This document shows, in pieces, positions 18,280-26,797 of a stretch of DNA of 64,000 nucleotides; position 1 is the stretch's first letter; every line of letters begins with the position of its first letter. The translations under genes were made by a program, and so were the position numbers. A model generated the notes under the pieces. That model searched no databases, was not told where the DNA came from, and saw only the letters and a list, made by a program, of their open reading frames with translations. Source of the stretch: Deltaproteobacteria bacterium (lineage in GTDB: Bacteria > JADJOY01); contig JADJOY010000001.1 of the NCBI GenBank assembly GCA_016713535.1, positions 434,001-498,000 on the forward strand. Reading direction: 5' to 3'.

Positions 18280-19293
18280 GTGAGCCGATCCATGCCCGAG
18301 CCGACCGCACCACCCGCGCCCGAGTTCGCGCTCTCGGCGCGCGCGCTGACGCGCCGCTTCGGCGACTTCACCGCCGTCGACGGCATCGATCTCGAGCTCC
18401 GCCGCGGCGAGATCTTCGGGTTCCTGGGACCGAACGGCGCCGGCAAGACCACCACGATCCGCATCCTGTGCGGGATTCTGACGCCCACCTCGGGCACCGC
18501 GCACGTGCTCGGCTACGACGTGGCGCGCGACCCCGAGGCGGTTAAGCGGCGCATCGGCTACGTGTCGCAGCAGTTCGGGCTCTACGGCGATCTCTCGGTG
18601 GACGAGAACGTGCGCTTCTACGCCGACATCTATGGCGCCACCGATCGCGCGTACCGCGAGCACCTCCTCGAGCACTACGGCTTCAAGGACAAGCGCCGCC
18701 GCCTCGCGGGGGCGCTCTCGGGCGGCTTCAAGCAGCGCCTCGCGCTGGTGTGCGCGCTGACCCACAAGCCGAAGCTGGTGTTCCTCGACGAGCCCACGGC
18801 GGGCGTCGATCCCGTGACGCGCAAGGAGCTGTGGGACCTCTTCTACAGCCTGACCGCCGACGGCACGACGCTGTTCGTGACCACCCACTACATGGAGGAG
18901 GCCGAGCGCTGCGACCGCGTGGCGTTCATCTTCCGCGGCAAGCTCGTGCTCAACGACGCCCCAGACAAGGTGAAGGCGCACCTCGGCGAGCGCGACCTCT
19001 TCCACGTGCGCTGCCGCTACGATCCCGAGCTCGTGCGGCGCGCCCGCGAGCTTCCGGGCGTCGAGACCGTGAACCAGTTCGGCACCACCCTGCGCCTGAT
19101 CGTCGAGCGCGGCCGGCTCACCCCCGAGACGCTGGCGCGGGCGCTCGGCAACGGCGAGCTCACCGCGGCGCACGTGTACCCCACCGAGCCGACCATGGAG
19201 GACGTGTTCGTGAACCTCACGAGCCGCCTCGCCGCCGAGGCCGAGGCCCAGGACGCGGCGCTCGACGCCGCGGCGAGCCGGGGGCTCGCATGA
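18280..19293 (+). CDS. ABC-2 exporter ATP-binding protein
   Basis: A 337-residue ATPase of the drug/polysaccharide ABC-2 exporter class. Walker A GPNGAGKTTTIRIL, Q-loop YVSQQFGLYGDLSV, signature LSGGFKQRLALVCAL, Walker B LVFLDEPTAGVDPVTR and H-loop TTHYMEEAERCD are complete. The region after residue 230 is the regulatory extension usual in YbhF/CcmA-like proteins. Start is GTG 18280, with ATG 18292 as an alternative. Its TGA overlaps the permease ATG (ATGA). It begins 58 bases after the chemoreceptor fusion, so the two may be co-transcribed. Confidence 0.92.
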   Translation: MSRSMPEPTAPPAPEFALSARALTRRFGDFTAVDGIDLELRRGEIFGFLGPNGAGKTTTIRILCGILTPTSGTAHVLGYDVARDPEAVKRRIGYVSQQFGLYGDLSVDENVRFYADIYGATDRAYREHLLEHYGFKDKRRRLAGALSGGFKQRLALVCALTHKPKLVFLDEPTAGVDPVTRKELWDLFYSLTADGTTLFVTTHYMEEAERCDRVAFIFRGKLVLNDAPDKVKAHLGERDLFHVRCRYDPELVRRARELPGVETVNQFGTTLRLIVERGRLTPETLARALGNGELTAAHVYPTEPTMEDVFVNLTSRLAAEAEAQDAALDAAASRGLA

Positions 19294-20417
19294 AGCTCGG
19301 CTACGTCGCGGTGGTGAGGAAGGAGTTCACCCACATCCGCCGCGAGCCGCGGATGCTGTCGTTCATCTTCATGGGGCCGCTGCTCTTCCTGCTTCTCTTC
19401 GGCTACGCGCTCAGGCTCACCCTCGAGAACGTGCCGATGGCGGTGTGGAACGAGGACCCGAAGAGTGTCCTCTCGCTGCAGATCGAGGACCGCCTCGCCT
19501 CGACCGGCTACTTCCGCCTCCACAAGGTCGACGGCGTCGAGCAGCTCGAGCGCGAGCTCGTCGACGGCCGCGCTCGCGCCGGCATCCACATCCCGGCGGA
19601 CCTCTCGGCGAAGCTATTCGACGGCGAGCGCGCCACCGTGACGATGTACGTCGACGGCACGATGCCGGCGATCGCCACCGCGACCAGAGGGGAAGGTGGG
19701 GTGCTCGGCGGCGACGAACTGAGTGCCCAGCTCCACTTCGATCCGCCGGACGCGCCGCCGCGCAAGCTCGCCAAGCGGCCGCTGATCGTCGAGGAGAAGG
19801 TGCTCTTCAACCCCGAGCTGCGCGACCAGAACTTCTTCCTGCCGGGAGTGATCGGGCTCCTGATCATGCAGGTGGCGTTGGTGCTCACCTCGACGGCGCT
19901 GGTGCGCGAGCGCGAGTACAAGACCTTCGAGCAGCTCATCGTGACCCCGGTGAGCGGCGCGGGGCTCATCCTCGGCAAGATCACGCCGTACGCGCTGATC
20001 GCGATCCTCGACGCGGTGCTGGTGGTGTCGGTGGCGCACTTCTGGTTCCAGGTGCCGATCGCGGGCAGCGTCGCCTTGCTGGCGCTGCTGGTGGTGCTGT
20101 TCGTCGCGGGCGTGCTGTCACTCGGCATGGTTCTCTCGAGCTACGCCGAGACCCAGCAACAGGCGATGTTCTACGCGGTGTTCGTGCTGATTCCGTCGCT
20201 CCTGCTGTCGGGCTTCGTGTTCCCGATCGAGGCGATGCCGAAGGGCCTCCAGCCGCTGCCGCACTTCCTGCCGCTCACGTACTTCGTGTCGAGCGTGCGC
20301 GGCATCATGCTCAAGGGCGCGGGGCTCGACGTCCTGGGTCGCGACTTCGTGGCGCTCGGCTGCTTCACGCTGCTTTTCGTCGGTCTCTCGATCCGCCGCT
20401 TTCGCAAGACGCTGTGA
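19290..20417 (+). CDS. ABC-2 exporter permease (YhhJ/YbhR-like)
   Basis: Permease of 375 residues paired with the preceding ATPase. The first helix MLSFIFMGPLLFLLLFGYAL is followed by an extracytoplasmic domain of about 150 residues. Five further hydrophobic segments run from LPGVIGLLIMQVALVLTSTALV onward. EREYKTFEQLIVTPV is the conserved ABC-2 element after the second helix. The C-terminus RRFRKTL is cytoplasmic. The short hydrophobic-gap architecture is that of single-permease drug exporters; the substrate is unknown. A strong hairpin lies seven bases after the stop codon. Confidence 0.9.
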   Translation: MKLGYVAVVRKEFTHIRREPRMLSFIFMGPLLFLLLFGYALRLTLENVPMAVWNEDPKSVLSLQIEDRLASTGYFRLHKVDGVEQLERELVDGRARAGIHIPADLSAKLFDGERATVTMYVDGTMPAIATATRGEGGVLGGDELSAQLHFDPPDAPPRKLAKRPLIVEEKVLFNPELRDQNFFLPGVIGLLIMQVALVLTSTALVREREYKTFEQLIVTPVSGAGLILGKITPYALIAILDAVLVVSVAHFWFQVPIAGSVALLALLVVLFVAGVLSLGMVLSSYAETQQQAMFYAVFVLIPSLLLSGFVFPIEAMPKGLQPLPHFLPLTYFVSSVRGIMLKGAGLDVLGRDFVALGCFTLLFVGLSIRRFRKTL

Positions 20418-20423
20418 TCGCCT

Positions 20424-20444
20424 GGGGGGCTGTTCCAGCCCCCC
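20424..20444 (+). terminator. Hairpin after the exporter operon
   Basis: Nine-base perfect arms GGGGGGCTG/CAGCCCCCC with loop TTC, starting seven bases past the permease stop. There is no T-run, so it is terminator-like rather than a classical intrinsic terminator. It is the reverse complement of the second hairpin in the repeats at 8685 and 25469, so it may equally be a dispersed repeat. Confidence 0.5.
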
Positions 20445-20867
20445 GCCCGCTGGAGGGCGCGGCTCCTGCCGCGCCGGCGGTAGGCGCAAGCGTTTCATCG
20501 ACGTACGCGTCGATCACGGTACGGATCACCCCCGAGGCACTCGCTTCGCTCGCGGCGTCGCGCTGCGACGCGCAGGGTGACGAGTGAAACCGTGGCGCAG
20601 GCCGGCCGAGCGGCCATGCGTTCGAGCAGGTTCCAGCCCCGCCGCGCGCCGGAGGGCCGCGCGCCTGCGCGGCCGGCGATACGTGTCGGCGTCACGTCGC
20701 CGATCCGGTCGATTGCGGTACCGGTTCGCGGGCTTTTCGAGCCTTCCCCTGGCCCGTAGCCGCGGGGCTCGTCCCCGCGGTGCGGCCGAGTCTCCATCCC
20801 GTTGGAACGCTCCCGGGCACGATCCGTCGATCTTGGGTATCGTCACAGAGAGCCTGCGAAGCCGTCG
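20445..20867. repeat. Intergenic stretch with hairpin modules
   Basis: No gene is recognised. At 20651-20683 is a reversed copy of the TATCGCCGGC...GCCCTCC module found in the 41-kb array and near 47640; its stem is GGCCGCGC/GCGCGGCC with loop of four. At 20760-20780 is a hairpin with arms CCGCGGGG/CCCCGCGG and loop CTCGT, preceded by CCCGTAG. Other short GC palindromes lie at 20450-20480. Confidence 0.6.
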
Positions 20868-21000
20868 CGCGAGAGCGAAGCGCCGCGGGGGATGGAGGCC
20901 CCCACGCTACGAAGCCACCGTAGCGACGGGGTTCCATCCCCCGTCGCCGGGCCCACGCGGCTTCCGGGAACGACCCAGATGGAGTGATTCACAGCCTCAG
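20868..21000. repeat. Long dispersed intergenic repeat, copy A
   Basis: About 130 bases. It begins near GAGCGAAGCGCCGCGGGG, has the core GCTACGAAG...CCGTAGCGACGGGG and CCCCCGTCGCCGGGCC, and ends GTGATTCACAGCCTCAG. It is clearly related to 47719-47850, which has the same order and the same end, and its core resembles 12609-12700. It ends about 100 bases before the arylsulfotransferase gene. Confidence 0.75.
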
Positions 21001-21102
21001 ATTCGTGTGCAATGCGGCGCTCTCCCAGCGCACCAGCCCTCCCACGCTCGTCTCTCCGGCGAACCGCGGAGCGACCCTCGATCGACCCCGAAGGTGAGAT
21101 CC

Positions 21103-22674
21103 ATGTGCATCGAGAACGACCCACGCCAGCGGCGTGACCATCGAAGCGGCACGTCCGGACGCCACGTCGCGCCTCTGATCGCGCTCGCGGCCTGGTTCAG
21201 CATCGGCGCCGACTGTCAGCTCGGCGGTATCCAGCAGCTGACCCTCACGCCCAACCCGGGCAACAACCTGGCGGCCGTCATCGCGTTCGAGACCTCGGTG
21301 GCGGTGACCCCGAAGGTCACCGTCATCGGTCCGGACGGTTCGTGGGTGGTGCCGAGCAGTGGGATTCTCAGCACGGCTCCGGGCACCGCCCACGAGGTCA
21401 TGGTGCTCGGCCTGAAGGCGGAGGCGCACTACGCGTTCACGGTGGCGGACGCCGATCACCGGCTCGTCCCGGACTCGTCGCTGACCTACGACAGCGGACC
21501 CCTGCCGGCCGATTTCCCGGAGATCGAGATCCGCGTGAGCCATCCCGAGGCCCGCAACCCCGGCTTCGTCCTGGTGGTGGACAACGACGTCGCCTCGCTG
21601 AAGTCGTGGCTCATCGTCCTCGACGAGCAGGGCGCGCCCCGCTGGTACTGGAGCGACGACGTCACGGTGAACGAAGGCACCACCGGGATCCGGCGACTGG
21701 CGAACGGAGAGATCGCGCTCCTCACCTACGATTGGACGCGAGTGCGCTTCGTCGACCCCCTCGGTCGGGTGCGCGAGTTGGTGGCCAAGGACATCGGCCT
21801 CGACAACGTGCACCACGACCTCGCGCGGATGCCGGGCGGCCACCTGCTGACGGTGAGCACCGAGCTCCGCGCCATCTCGGGCTTTCCGGGGGAGCCCGGC
21901 CCGCTCAACATCGCCGGCGACGTGCTGAGCGAGCTCACGCCCGCGGGTGACATCGTGCGCCAGTGGCGGCTCCTCGACATCCTCGACCCTCATCGACTGC
22001 CGTTTCCCCAGGACAGCCATTTCTGGGACCGCGCGTACCCCGGAGTGACGGGCATCAAGGACTGGGGGCACTCCAACGGTCTGTTCCACGACGATTCGGA
22101 CGACGGGCTGGTGGTGAGCTCGCTCAACCAGCAGCTCCTCTTCGAGATCGACGCCAAGACCTCGAAGCTGCGCTGGGTCATCGGAGGCAACGATCCGGAC
22201 ACCAGCGGTGACGATGCCTGGCCGTTTCTCGCGCGGGTCGGGAGCGGCAAGACGTCGACCCGACACCACAGCGCCCAGGTCGTCGACGGTCGCTACCTCT
22301 TCACCTACGACAACGGCAACGGCCCTGGCGGTAGCCGCGGCTGGGGCGTGGACCTGAACCCGGCCGCGCGCACGTATTCGGAGGTGTTCTCGTGGAAGGA
22401 TCCGGCCTACGATCCTCCCGTCACCACCCCGATCGGTGGCGATTGCGACGCGCTCGCCAATGGCAACGTGCTGGTGTTCGATGCCACCGCGCGCTTCGAC
22501 GGGCAGGGTGGTCAGCGGCTCACCGAGGTCCGGTCTTCGGACGGGGCCAAGGTGTTCGAGGCCATCTTTCCGGGATCGGCGTCCTTCAACGTGGATCCCA
22601 TCCCGGTGGACGGTGGCGTCGTACCCACCGAAGGCTCGCCCAGGGAGGCGGCGCTCTATCCGGCGATCCAGTGA
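21103..22674 (+). CDS. Arylsulfotransferase (ASST)-like secreted beta-propeller protein
   Basis: A protein of 523 residues. A hydrophobic segment HVAPLIALAAWFSIGADC near residues 23-40 may be a signal or lipoprotein-type export sequence ending at a cysteine. A fibronectin-like region to about 150 precedes a six-blade propeller typical of arylsulfotransferase families. Recognisable elements are VLVVDNDVASLKSWLIVLDEQG, DNVHHDLARMPGGHLLTVSTE, DWGHSNGLFHDDSDDGLVVSSLNQQLLFEID and STRHHSAQVVDGRYLFTYDNGNG. The histidines at these positions match those conserved in ASST enzymes, which transfer sulfate between phenols. ATG 21103 follows AAGGTGAG. Whether it is catalytic is not certain. Confidence 0.78.
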   Translation: MCIENDPRQRRDHRSGTSGRHVAPLIALAAWFSIGADCQLGGIQQLTLTPNPGNNLAAVIAFETSVAVTPKVTVIGPDGSWVVPSSGILSTAPGTAHEVMVLGLKAEAHYAFTVADADHRLVPDSSLTYDSGPLPADFPEIEIRVSHPEARNPGFVLVVDNDVASLKSWLIVLDEQGAPRWYWSDDVTVNEGTTGIRRLANGEIALLTYDWTRVRFVDPLGRVRELVAKDIGLDNVHHDLARMPGGHLLTVSTELRAISGFPGEPGPLNIAGDVLSELTPAGDIVRQWRLLDILDPHRLPFPQDSHFWDRAYPGVTGIKDWGHSNGLFHDDSDDGLVVSSLNQQLLFEIDAKTSKLRWVIGGNDPDTSGDDAWPFLARVGSGKTSTRHHSAQVVDGRYLFTYDNGNGPGGSRGWGVDLNPAARTYSEVFSWKDPAYDPPVTTPIGGDCDALANGNVLVFDATARFDGQGGQRLTEVRSSDGAKVFEAIFPGSASFNVDPIPVDGGVVPTEGSPREAALYPAIQ

Positions 22675-22818
22675 GCCTCGCGGTGGCGCTGGGGAGTGCG
22701 CGGTCGAGGGGTCGGCACCCCCCGCGAGTCGCCGCGGGATCCGGGGACGCATGGACGGGCCTGGAGACGGGTGGTAGGTTGCGCGCCCCGTCCACAGCAC
22801 GTCCCGCCGAGCTCGCAC

Positions 22819-23694
22819 ATGGATCGCCGCACGCGCGACCTGGTCAAGTCGTTTCTGAAAGCCACCCTGCCTCGCGAGGAGCTCGAGCGTCTCGGCTCGA
22901 TCCAGATCCGCGACAAGGGCTTCGGCTACGACGTCTTCGGCGCCGAGAAGGAAACCTTCGAGCTCGCCTATTTCGCGCTGCGGTGGGCCTATCTCCACTA
23001 CTTCCGCGTCGAGAGCTCGGGTCACGAGAACGTGCCGACGGAGGGGCGCTGCATCTTGGCGTCCAACCACAGCGGGGTCGTGCCGATCGATGGCGCGATG
23101 ATCGGGGTGGACATCCTTCGCAAGCTCTCCGAGCCCCGGTGGATGCGCGCGGTGGTCGACAACTTCGCCGCGGCGGTGCCGTACGCCGGGCTCTTCTTGC
23201 AGCGCTGCGGCCAGGTGATCGGCACCCGCCGCAACTTCGAGGAGCTGCTCGAGGCGGACGAGATGGTGTGTGTCTTCCCGGAAGGGGCGAAGGGCACGGG
23301 GAAGCCCTTCTCGCACCGCTACCAGCTTTTGCGCTTCAACGTCGGCTTCGTCGAGCTCGCGATCGAGCACAAGGCGCCGATCGTCCCGGTCGCCGTGACC
23401 GGCGCCGAAGAGCAGGCCCCCATGCTCTTCAACATCAAGCCGCTGGCGCGGGCGATCGGCTTCCCGTATTTCCCGATCACGCCGACGTTTCCGCTGCTCG
23501 GGCCGCTCGGCATGCTGCCGTATCCGGCGAAGTACTACATCGACTACGGCGAGCCCTTCCATTTCCACGAGGAGTACTCGTCGAAGGCGCTCGAAGACCC
23601 GCACCGCCTGCGGCTGCTCGCCGGCCGCGTGCGCAAGCGCATCCAGGGCATGCTCCACAAGCGCGTGAAGGAACGCCCGGGGATCTACTTTTGA
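22819..23694 (+). CDS. PlsC-like lysophospholipid acyltransferase
   Basis: A 291-residue glycerolipid acyltransferase homologue. The catalytic block is SNHSGVVPIDGAMIG near residues 78-92, where the usual HX4D spacing is replaced by His-x6-Asp, as in the MGAT-like bacterial branch. VFPEGAKGTGKPF near residue 153 is the acyl-acceptor phosphate-binding motif. No obvious transmembrane helix is seen beyond hydrophobic patches. It begins a three-gene run with an SDR protein 50 bases downstream and then a HAD phosphatase. A role in making or remodelling a membrane lipid is likely; substrate unknown. Confidence 0.85.
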   Translation: MDRRTRDLVKSFLKATLPREELERLGSIQIRDKGFGYDVFGAEKETFELAYFALRWAYLHYFRVESSGHENVPTEGRCILASNHSGVVPIDGAMIGVDILRKLSEPRWMRAVVDNFAAAVPYAGLFLQRCGQVIGTRRNFEELLEADEMVCVFPEGAKGTGKPFSHRYQLLRFNVGFVELAIEHKAPIVPVAVTGAEEQAPMLFNIKPLARAIGFPYFPITPTFPLLGPLGMLPYPAKYYIDYGEPFHFHEEYSSKALEDPHRLRLLAGRVRKRIQGMLHKRVKERPGIYF

Positions 23695-23744
23695 CCCGCG
23701 CCGCGCGACCGCGCGGGCGCCTTCCAGCCAGCCGAGCCTCTGCC

Positions 23745-24713
23745 GTGCCCAAGCCCACCTCGAAGCACAACGTCCTGATCGCTGGCGCGACCAGCGTGAT
23801 CGGCCGCCAGGTCGTCGAGCAGCTCTACTACGACGACCGCAACGTCGGCCACATCATGGCGGTCGCCCTCGAGTCGCAGAAGCCCTATTACTTCGACGAG
23901 TACGACACCGCGCGCTTCTCCTACCACTCGCTCAACATCCTGAAGCCGCGCGAGCTCACCAACCTCTTTCTTTCCGAGCGCTTCCGCGACGCGCGCATCG
24001 ACACGGTGCTGCACCTCGCGTTCATGCACCGCAGCGACGCCTCCGGTGGTGAGCGCCACGAGCTCAACGTCGACGGCACCCGGGCGATGCTGCTCAAGTG
24101 CGCGGAGACCGAGGGCATCCGCAAGTTCGTGTTCCTGTCGAGCTGGGACGTGTACCGTCTCAAGCCGCACAACCCGGTGCTGCTCGACGAGCGCAGCGAC
24201 CTGAACTTCGCACAGCGCACCCACGGCTGGATCAAGGACCGCGTCGACGCCGACATGCAGTGTCGGGCGATGATGGATCACCCCCGGCTGCAGGTGGTGG
24301 TGCTACGCCCCACCGGGATCGTGGGACGCAACGTGCGGCTGCCGATGAACGAGTTCCTGTCGAGCCGCATCTGCCCGATGGTGGCGGGCTTCAACCCGAT
24401 GGTGAACCTGATCCACACCTTCGACGTGATGCGCGCGATCCGTTGCGCGGTGCACCGCCCGGTGAAGGGCGTCTTCAACGTGGTCGGCCAGGAGACGGCG
24501 CCGCTCTCCGAGTTCATCCGCCTCGCGGGCCGGGTGAGCATCCACTTGCCCGAGGTGGCGCTCAACCCGTTCAATGCCCTGCAGCGCCGGCTCGGTCTCA
24601 CCCAGTGGGACTCGACCGTCTATCCCGAGCGCTTCAAGTTCTCGTGCCTGCTGGACGGCAAGAAGGCCGAGGACATCCTCGGCTACAAGCCCACCCACCA
24701 CGTGAAGTTCTGA
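23745..24713 (+). CDS. Extended-SDR (NAD-dependent epimerase/dehydratase-like) protein with altered active site
   Basis: A 322-residue Rossmann protein. The nucleotide-binding loop reads VLIAGATSVIG, so the middle glycine of GxxGxxG is Ser17. The serine of the catalytic set is in FLSSWDVY near 131-137. The usual YxxxK is THGWIK, with His160 in place of Tyr and Lys164 kept. LRPTGIVGRN and FNVVGQE are typical extended-SDR elements. The missing tyrosine suggests a non-classical reaction or a structural role. GTG 23745 is the only plausible start. It sits between an acyltransferase and a HAD phosphatase with gaps of 50 and 28 bases. Confidence 0.8.
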   Translation: MPKPTSKHNVLIAGATSVIGRQVVEQLYYDDRNVGHIMAVALESQKPYYFDEYDTARFSYHSLNILKPRELTNLFLSERFRDARIDTVLHLAFMHRSDASGGERHELNVDGTRAMLLKCAETEGIRKFVFLSSWDVYRLKPHNPVLLDERSDLNFAQRTHGWIKDRVDADMQCRAMMDHPRLQVVVLRPTGIVGRNVRLPMNEFLSSRICPMVAGFNPMVNLIHTFDVMRAIRCAVHRPVKGVFNVVGQETAPLSEFIRLAGRVSIHLPEVALNPFNALQRRLGLTQWDSTVYPERFKFSCLLDGKKAEDILGYKPTHHVKF

Positions 24714-24741
24714 CCCCGCGTGGGGCGACGCGGCGGACCAG

Positions 24742-25371
24742 ATGGGTAGCGCGCTCAAGCTCGTGATGTTCGACTGCGACGGAGTGCTCTTCCACTCCGA
24801 GCGCGCGAACGTCGAGTTCTACAACGCGATCCTACGCCGGATGGGCGAGCCGCTGCTGGCGGGCGAGCTCGAGCGCTTCTGCACCTACGCATCGGCGCGC
24901 CAGCTCTTCGACGCGTGCTTCCCGGGCGATCCCGAGCGCCACGAGCGCGCGGTCGAGATCGCCCACGAGATCAGCTACGAGCCGTTTTACGAGTTCATGG
25001 TGCCGGTGCCAGGAATGTTCGAGACCCTGGCGGGGCTCGCCGAGCGCTACGCCCTCGCCATGGCCACCAACCGCAGCCGCACCGCCGCCGAGCTGGTGCC
25101 GCGCTTCGGGCTCGACCGCCACATCCGCTTCGTGAGCGCGGTGGGGCCGGGGGTGCGCCCCAAGCCGGAGCCCGACATCCTGGTGCGCTGCCTCGACCAC
25201 TTCGGAGTCGCGCCCGGCGAGGCCGTTTACGTGGGCGACGCCGTCACCGACCGCGAGGCGGCCGCGCGCGCCGGCACCCGCTTCGTGGGGTTCGGCGATC
25301 GCGTGCCGGGAGTGCCGGCGATCCTCGACTTCACCGAGCTCACCGCCGCGATCGACGACCACCCGGCGTAG
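24742..25371 (+). CDS. HAD-superfamily phosphatase (PGP-like subclass IA)
   Basis: A phosphomonoesterase-type HAD hydrolase of 209 residues. Motif I is FDCDGVLF, with the nucleophile Asp11 and Asp13. Motif II lies in ALAMATNRS, motif III is the lysine of VRPKPEPD, and motif IV is VYVGDAVTD. The helical cap is between motifs I and II. It resembles phosphoglycolate phosphatase or pyrophosphatase PpaX, but cap residues do not settle the substrate. It is the last gene of the acyltransferase/SDR/HAD run, which would fit dephosphorylation of a lipid or sugar intermediate. Confidence 0.87.
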   Translation: MGSALKLVMFDCDGVLFHSERANVEFYNAILRRMGEPLLAGELERFCTYASARQLFDACFPGDPERHERAVEIAHEISYEPFYEFMVPVPGMFETLAGLAERYALAMATNRSRTAAELVPRFGLDRHIRFVSAVGPGVRPKPEPDILVRCLDHFGVAPGEAVYVGDAVTDREAAARAGTRFVGFGDRVPGVPAILDFTELTAAIDDHPA

Positions 25372-25468
25372 CGGCGGCCAGAGGCGGGGAGGGGCACGCG
25401 CCGCGTGCCCGCTGTTGCGCGGAAGGGGCGGTCGCGGCGCGATCGCGGCGAACCGTGCGAGCCGACTC

Positions 25469-25535
25469 GGGGGTGGGGCCCCGCCAAGACCGCGCTCTTG
25501 GCGGGGCGGGGGGCTGGAACAGCCCCCCTGGGCAA
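25469..25535. repeat. 67-bp double-hairpin dispersed repeat, copy 2
   Basis: Near-identical to 8685-8751. The first hairpin has perfect 12-base arms GCCCCGCCAAGA/TCTTGGCGGGGC around CCGCGC. The second, 25508-25528, has arms GGGGGGCTG/CAGCCCCCC around GAA. It follows the HAD gene by about 100 bases and lies just before a separate 16-base palindrome. Confidence 0.8.
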
Positions 25536-25540
25536 GAATC

Positions 25541-25575
25541 ACAAGAACCGTGAGCCGTGGGCTCACGGTTCTTGT
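25541..25575. terminator. 16-bp perfect inverted repeat, terminator-like
   Basis: Arms ACAAGAACCGTGAGCC (25541-25556) and its exact complement at 25560-25575, with loop GTG. It is less GC-rich than its surroundings and unlike the repeat families. It could end the acyltransferase/SDR/HAD transcript or bind a dimeric regulator ahead of the nuclease gene. No T-tract follows, but the 3' arm itself ends GGTTCTTGT. Confidence 0.55.
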
Positions 25576-25684
25576 CCCACGACATCTCGTGGTGTTCGTT
25601 GACCGGTACCACTACATCCGGTAGAGTCCGCCATCCCGCCGTGCCGGCCGTCCCGCGTCGGCCGTGTGCTCTGGAGGTCGCTCC

Positions 25685-26686
25685 GTGGCGATCCGCGACA
25701 ACGCTTTCTCGTGGTCGATGTCGCGCTCGACGCGGCTCGCCGAGTGCCCCCGCGCCTATTACTTGCAGTACTACCTGGCCCACGGTGGTTGGGATCCGTC
25801 GGCACCTCCCGAGGTCAAGGAGGCGGACCTCCTCAAGCGCCTCAAGACCCGCTGGATGTGGGCCGGCATCGCCGTCCACGACACCATCGCGGAGGTGATC
25901 CAGGCCATCCAGAAGGGCGGCTGGATCCCCGCCGAGGAAGCCGAGAAGCGGCTGACCGAACGGATGCGCGCCGACTACCGCGCCTCCAACAACCGCCGCT
26001 ACCTCGCTGATCGCAAGGCCGCGGCGCTCGTCGAGCACGAGTACAAGGAAGGCGTCGCCGACACCACCTGGCAGGCGCTCTACCAGCAGAGCATGCAGAA
26101 CCTGCGGAACTTCTACGCCATGGACGTGGTGGGGAAGCTGCGCGGGCTGTCGCCGCAGCAGTGGCTCTCGGTCGAGACCATGGACACCTTCGATTTCGAC
26201 GGCACGCCGGTGCACGTGGTCCTCGACCTCGCCTACCGCACCGCCGACGACGAGGTGGTGATCCTCGACTGGAAGACCGGCAAGACCAAGAGCAGCGACT
26301 ACCAGATCCAGCTCTTCTGCTACGGCTACTACGCGCGTTCGCGGTGGGCCGCCGCGAAGGAGCCCATTCACCTCGAGATCGCGTACCTCTACCACCGCGA
26401 GGTCGAGCGCGTGGGCTTCGCCGATGCACAGTCGGTCGAGGGCGAGGAGTACATCCGCAGCTCGATCCTGGAAATGAAGCGGCGCCTCGTGGATCCCGCC
26501 GTGAACGTCGCGCGCGAGGAGGACTTCGAGCCGCTCCCCGAGGCGCGCCGCTGCGGCGGTTGCAACTTCCGCCGCATCTGCGAGCGCAAGGGGATCCTGA
26601 AGAACCTGCCGCCGGCGCCGCCGTACGGGCGGTCGAGCTGGTCGAGCGCGCGACCGGCGGCGGCTCCGTCCTCGCCACGAGGCTGA
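25685..26686 (+). CDS. Stand-alone Fe-S cluster PD-(D/E)XK nuclease (RecB/Cas4-like)
   Basis: A 333-residue nuclease of the RecB/AddB/Cas4 group. The catalytic core is VVLDLAYRTADDEVVILDWKTGK, with Asp181, Asp195 and Lys197; later QIQLFCYGYY supplies the QxxxY motif. Four cysteines are placed as in iron-sulfur nucleases: Cys21 in AECPRAYY, and Cys290, Cys293 and Cys299 in RRCGGCNFRRIC. No helicase domain is attached. No CRISPR array or cas gene is in the window. GTG 25685 is the start in best agreement with the N-terminal cysteine motif. The likely role is DNA end processing; the pathway is unknown. Confidence 0.85.
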   Translation: MAIRDNAFSWSMSRSTRLAECPRAYYLQYYLAHGGWDPSAPPEVKEADLLKRLKTRWMWAGIAVHDTIAEVIQAIQKGGWIPAEEAEKRLTERMRADYRASNNRRYLADRKAAALVEHEYKEGVADTTWQALYQQSMQNLRNFYAMDVVGKLRGLSPQQWLSVETMDTFDFDGTPVHVVLDLAYRTADDEVVILDWKTGKTKSSDYQIQLFCYGYYARSRWAAAKEPIHLEIAYLYHREVERVGFADAQSVEGEEYIRSSILEMKRRLVDPAVNVAREEDFEPLPEARRCGGCNFRRICERKGILKNLPPAPPYGRSSWSSARPAAAPSSPRG

Positions 26687-26720
26687 GGCGCGGTCACCGT
26701 GCGGACCCGACCGCCGGCCT

Positions 26721-26788
26721 GGGGCGCGGCCGCTCCGTCGGCCGCCAGCCAGCGACGCGCTCGGTCGCCGACGGAGCGGCCGCGCGCC
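26721..26788. repeat. Inverted pair of GGAGCG/CGCTCC-type modules
   Basis: A forward copy (GGGGCGCGGCCGCTCCGTCG start at 26721) and a reversed copy (ending near 26788, GACGGAGCGGCCGCGCGCC) lie about 20 bases apart, so the pair could form a large hairpin. Because they fall upstream of a signal peptide, they help place the start of the next gene at 26798. Confidence 0.6.
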
Positions 26789-26797
26789 AGAGTCCGC

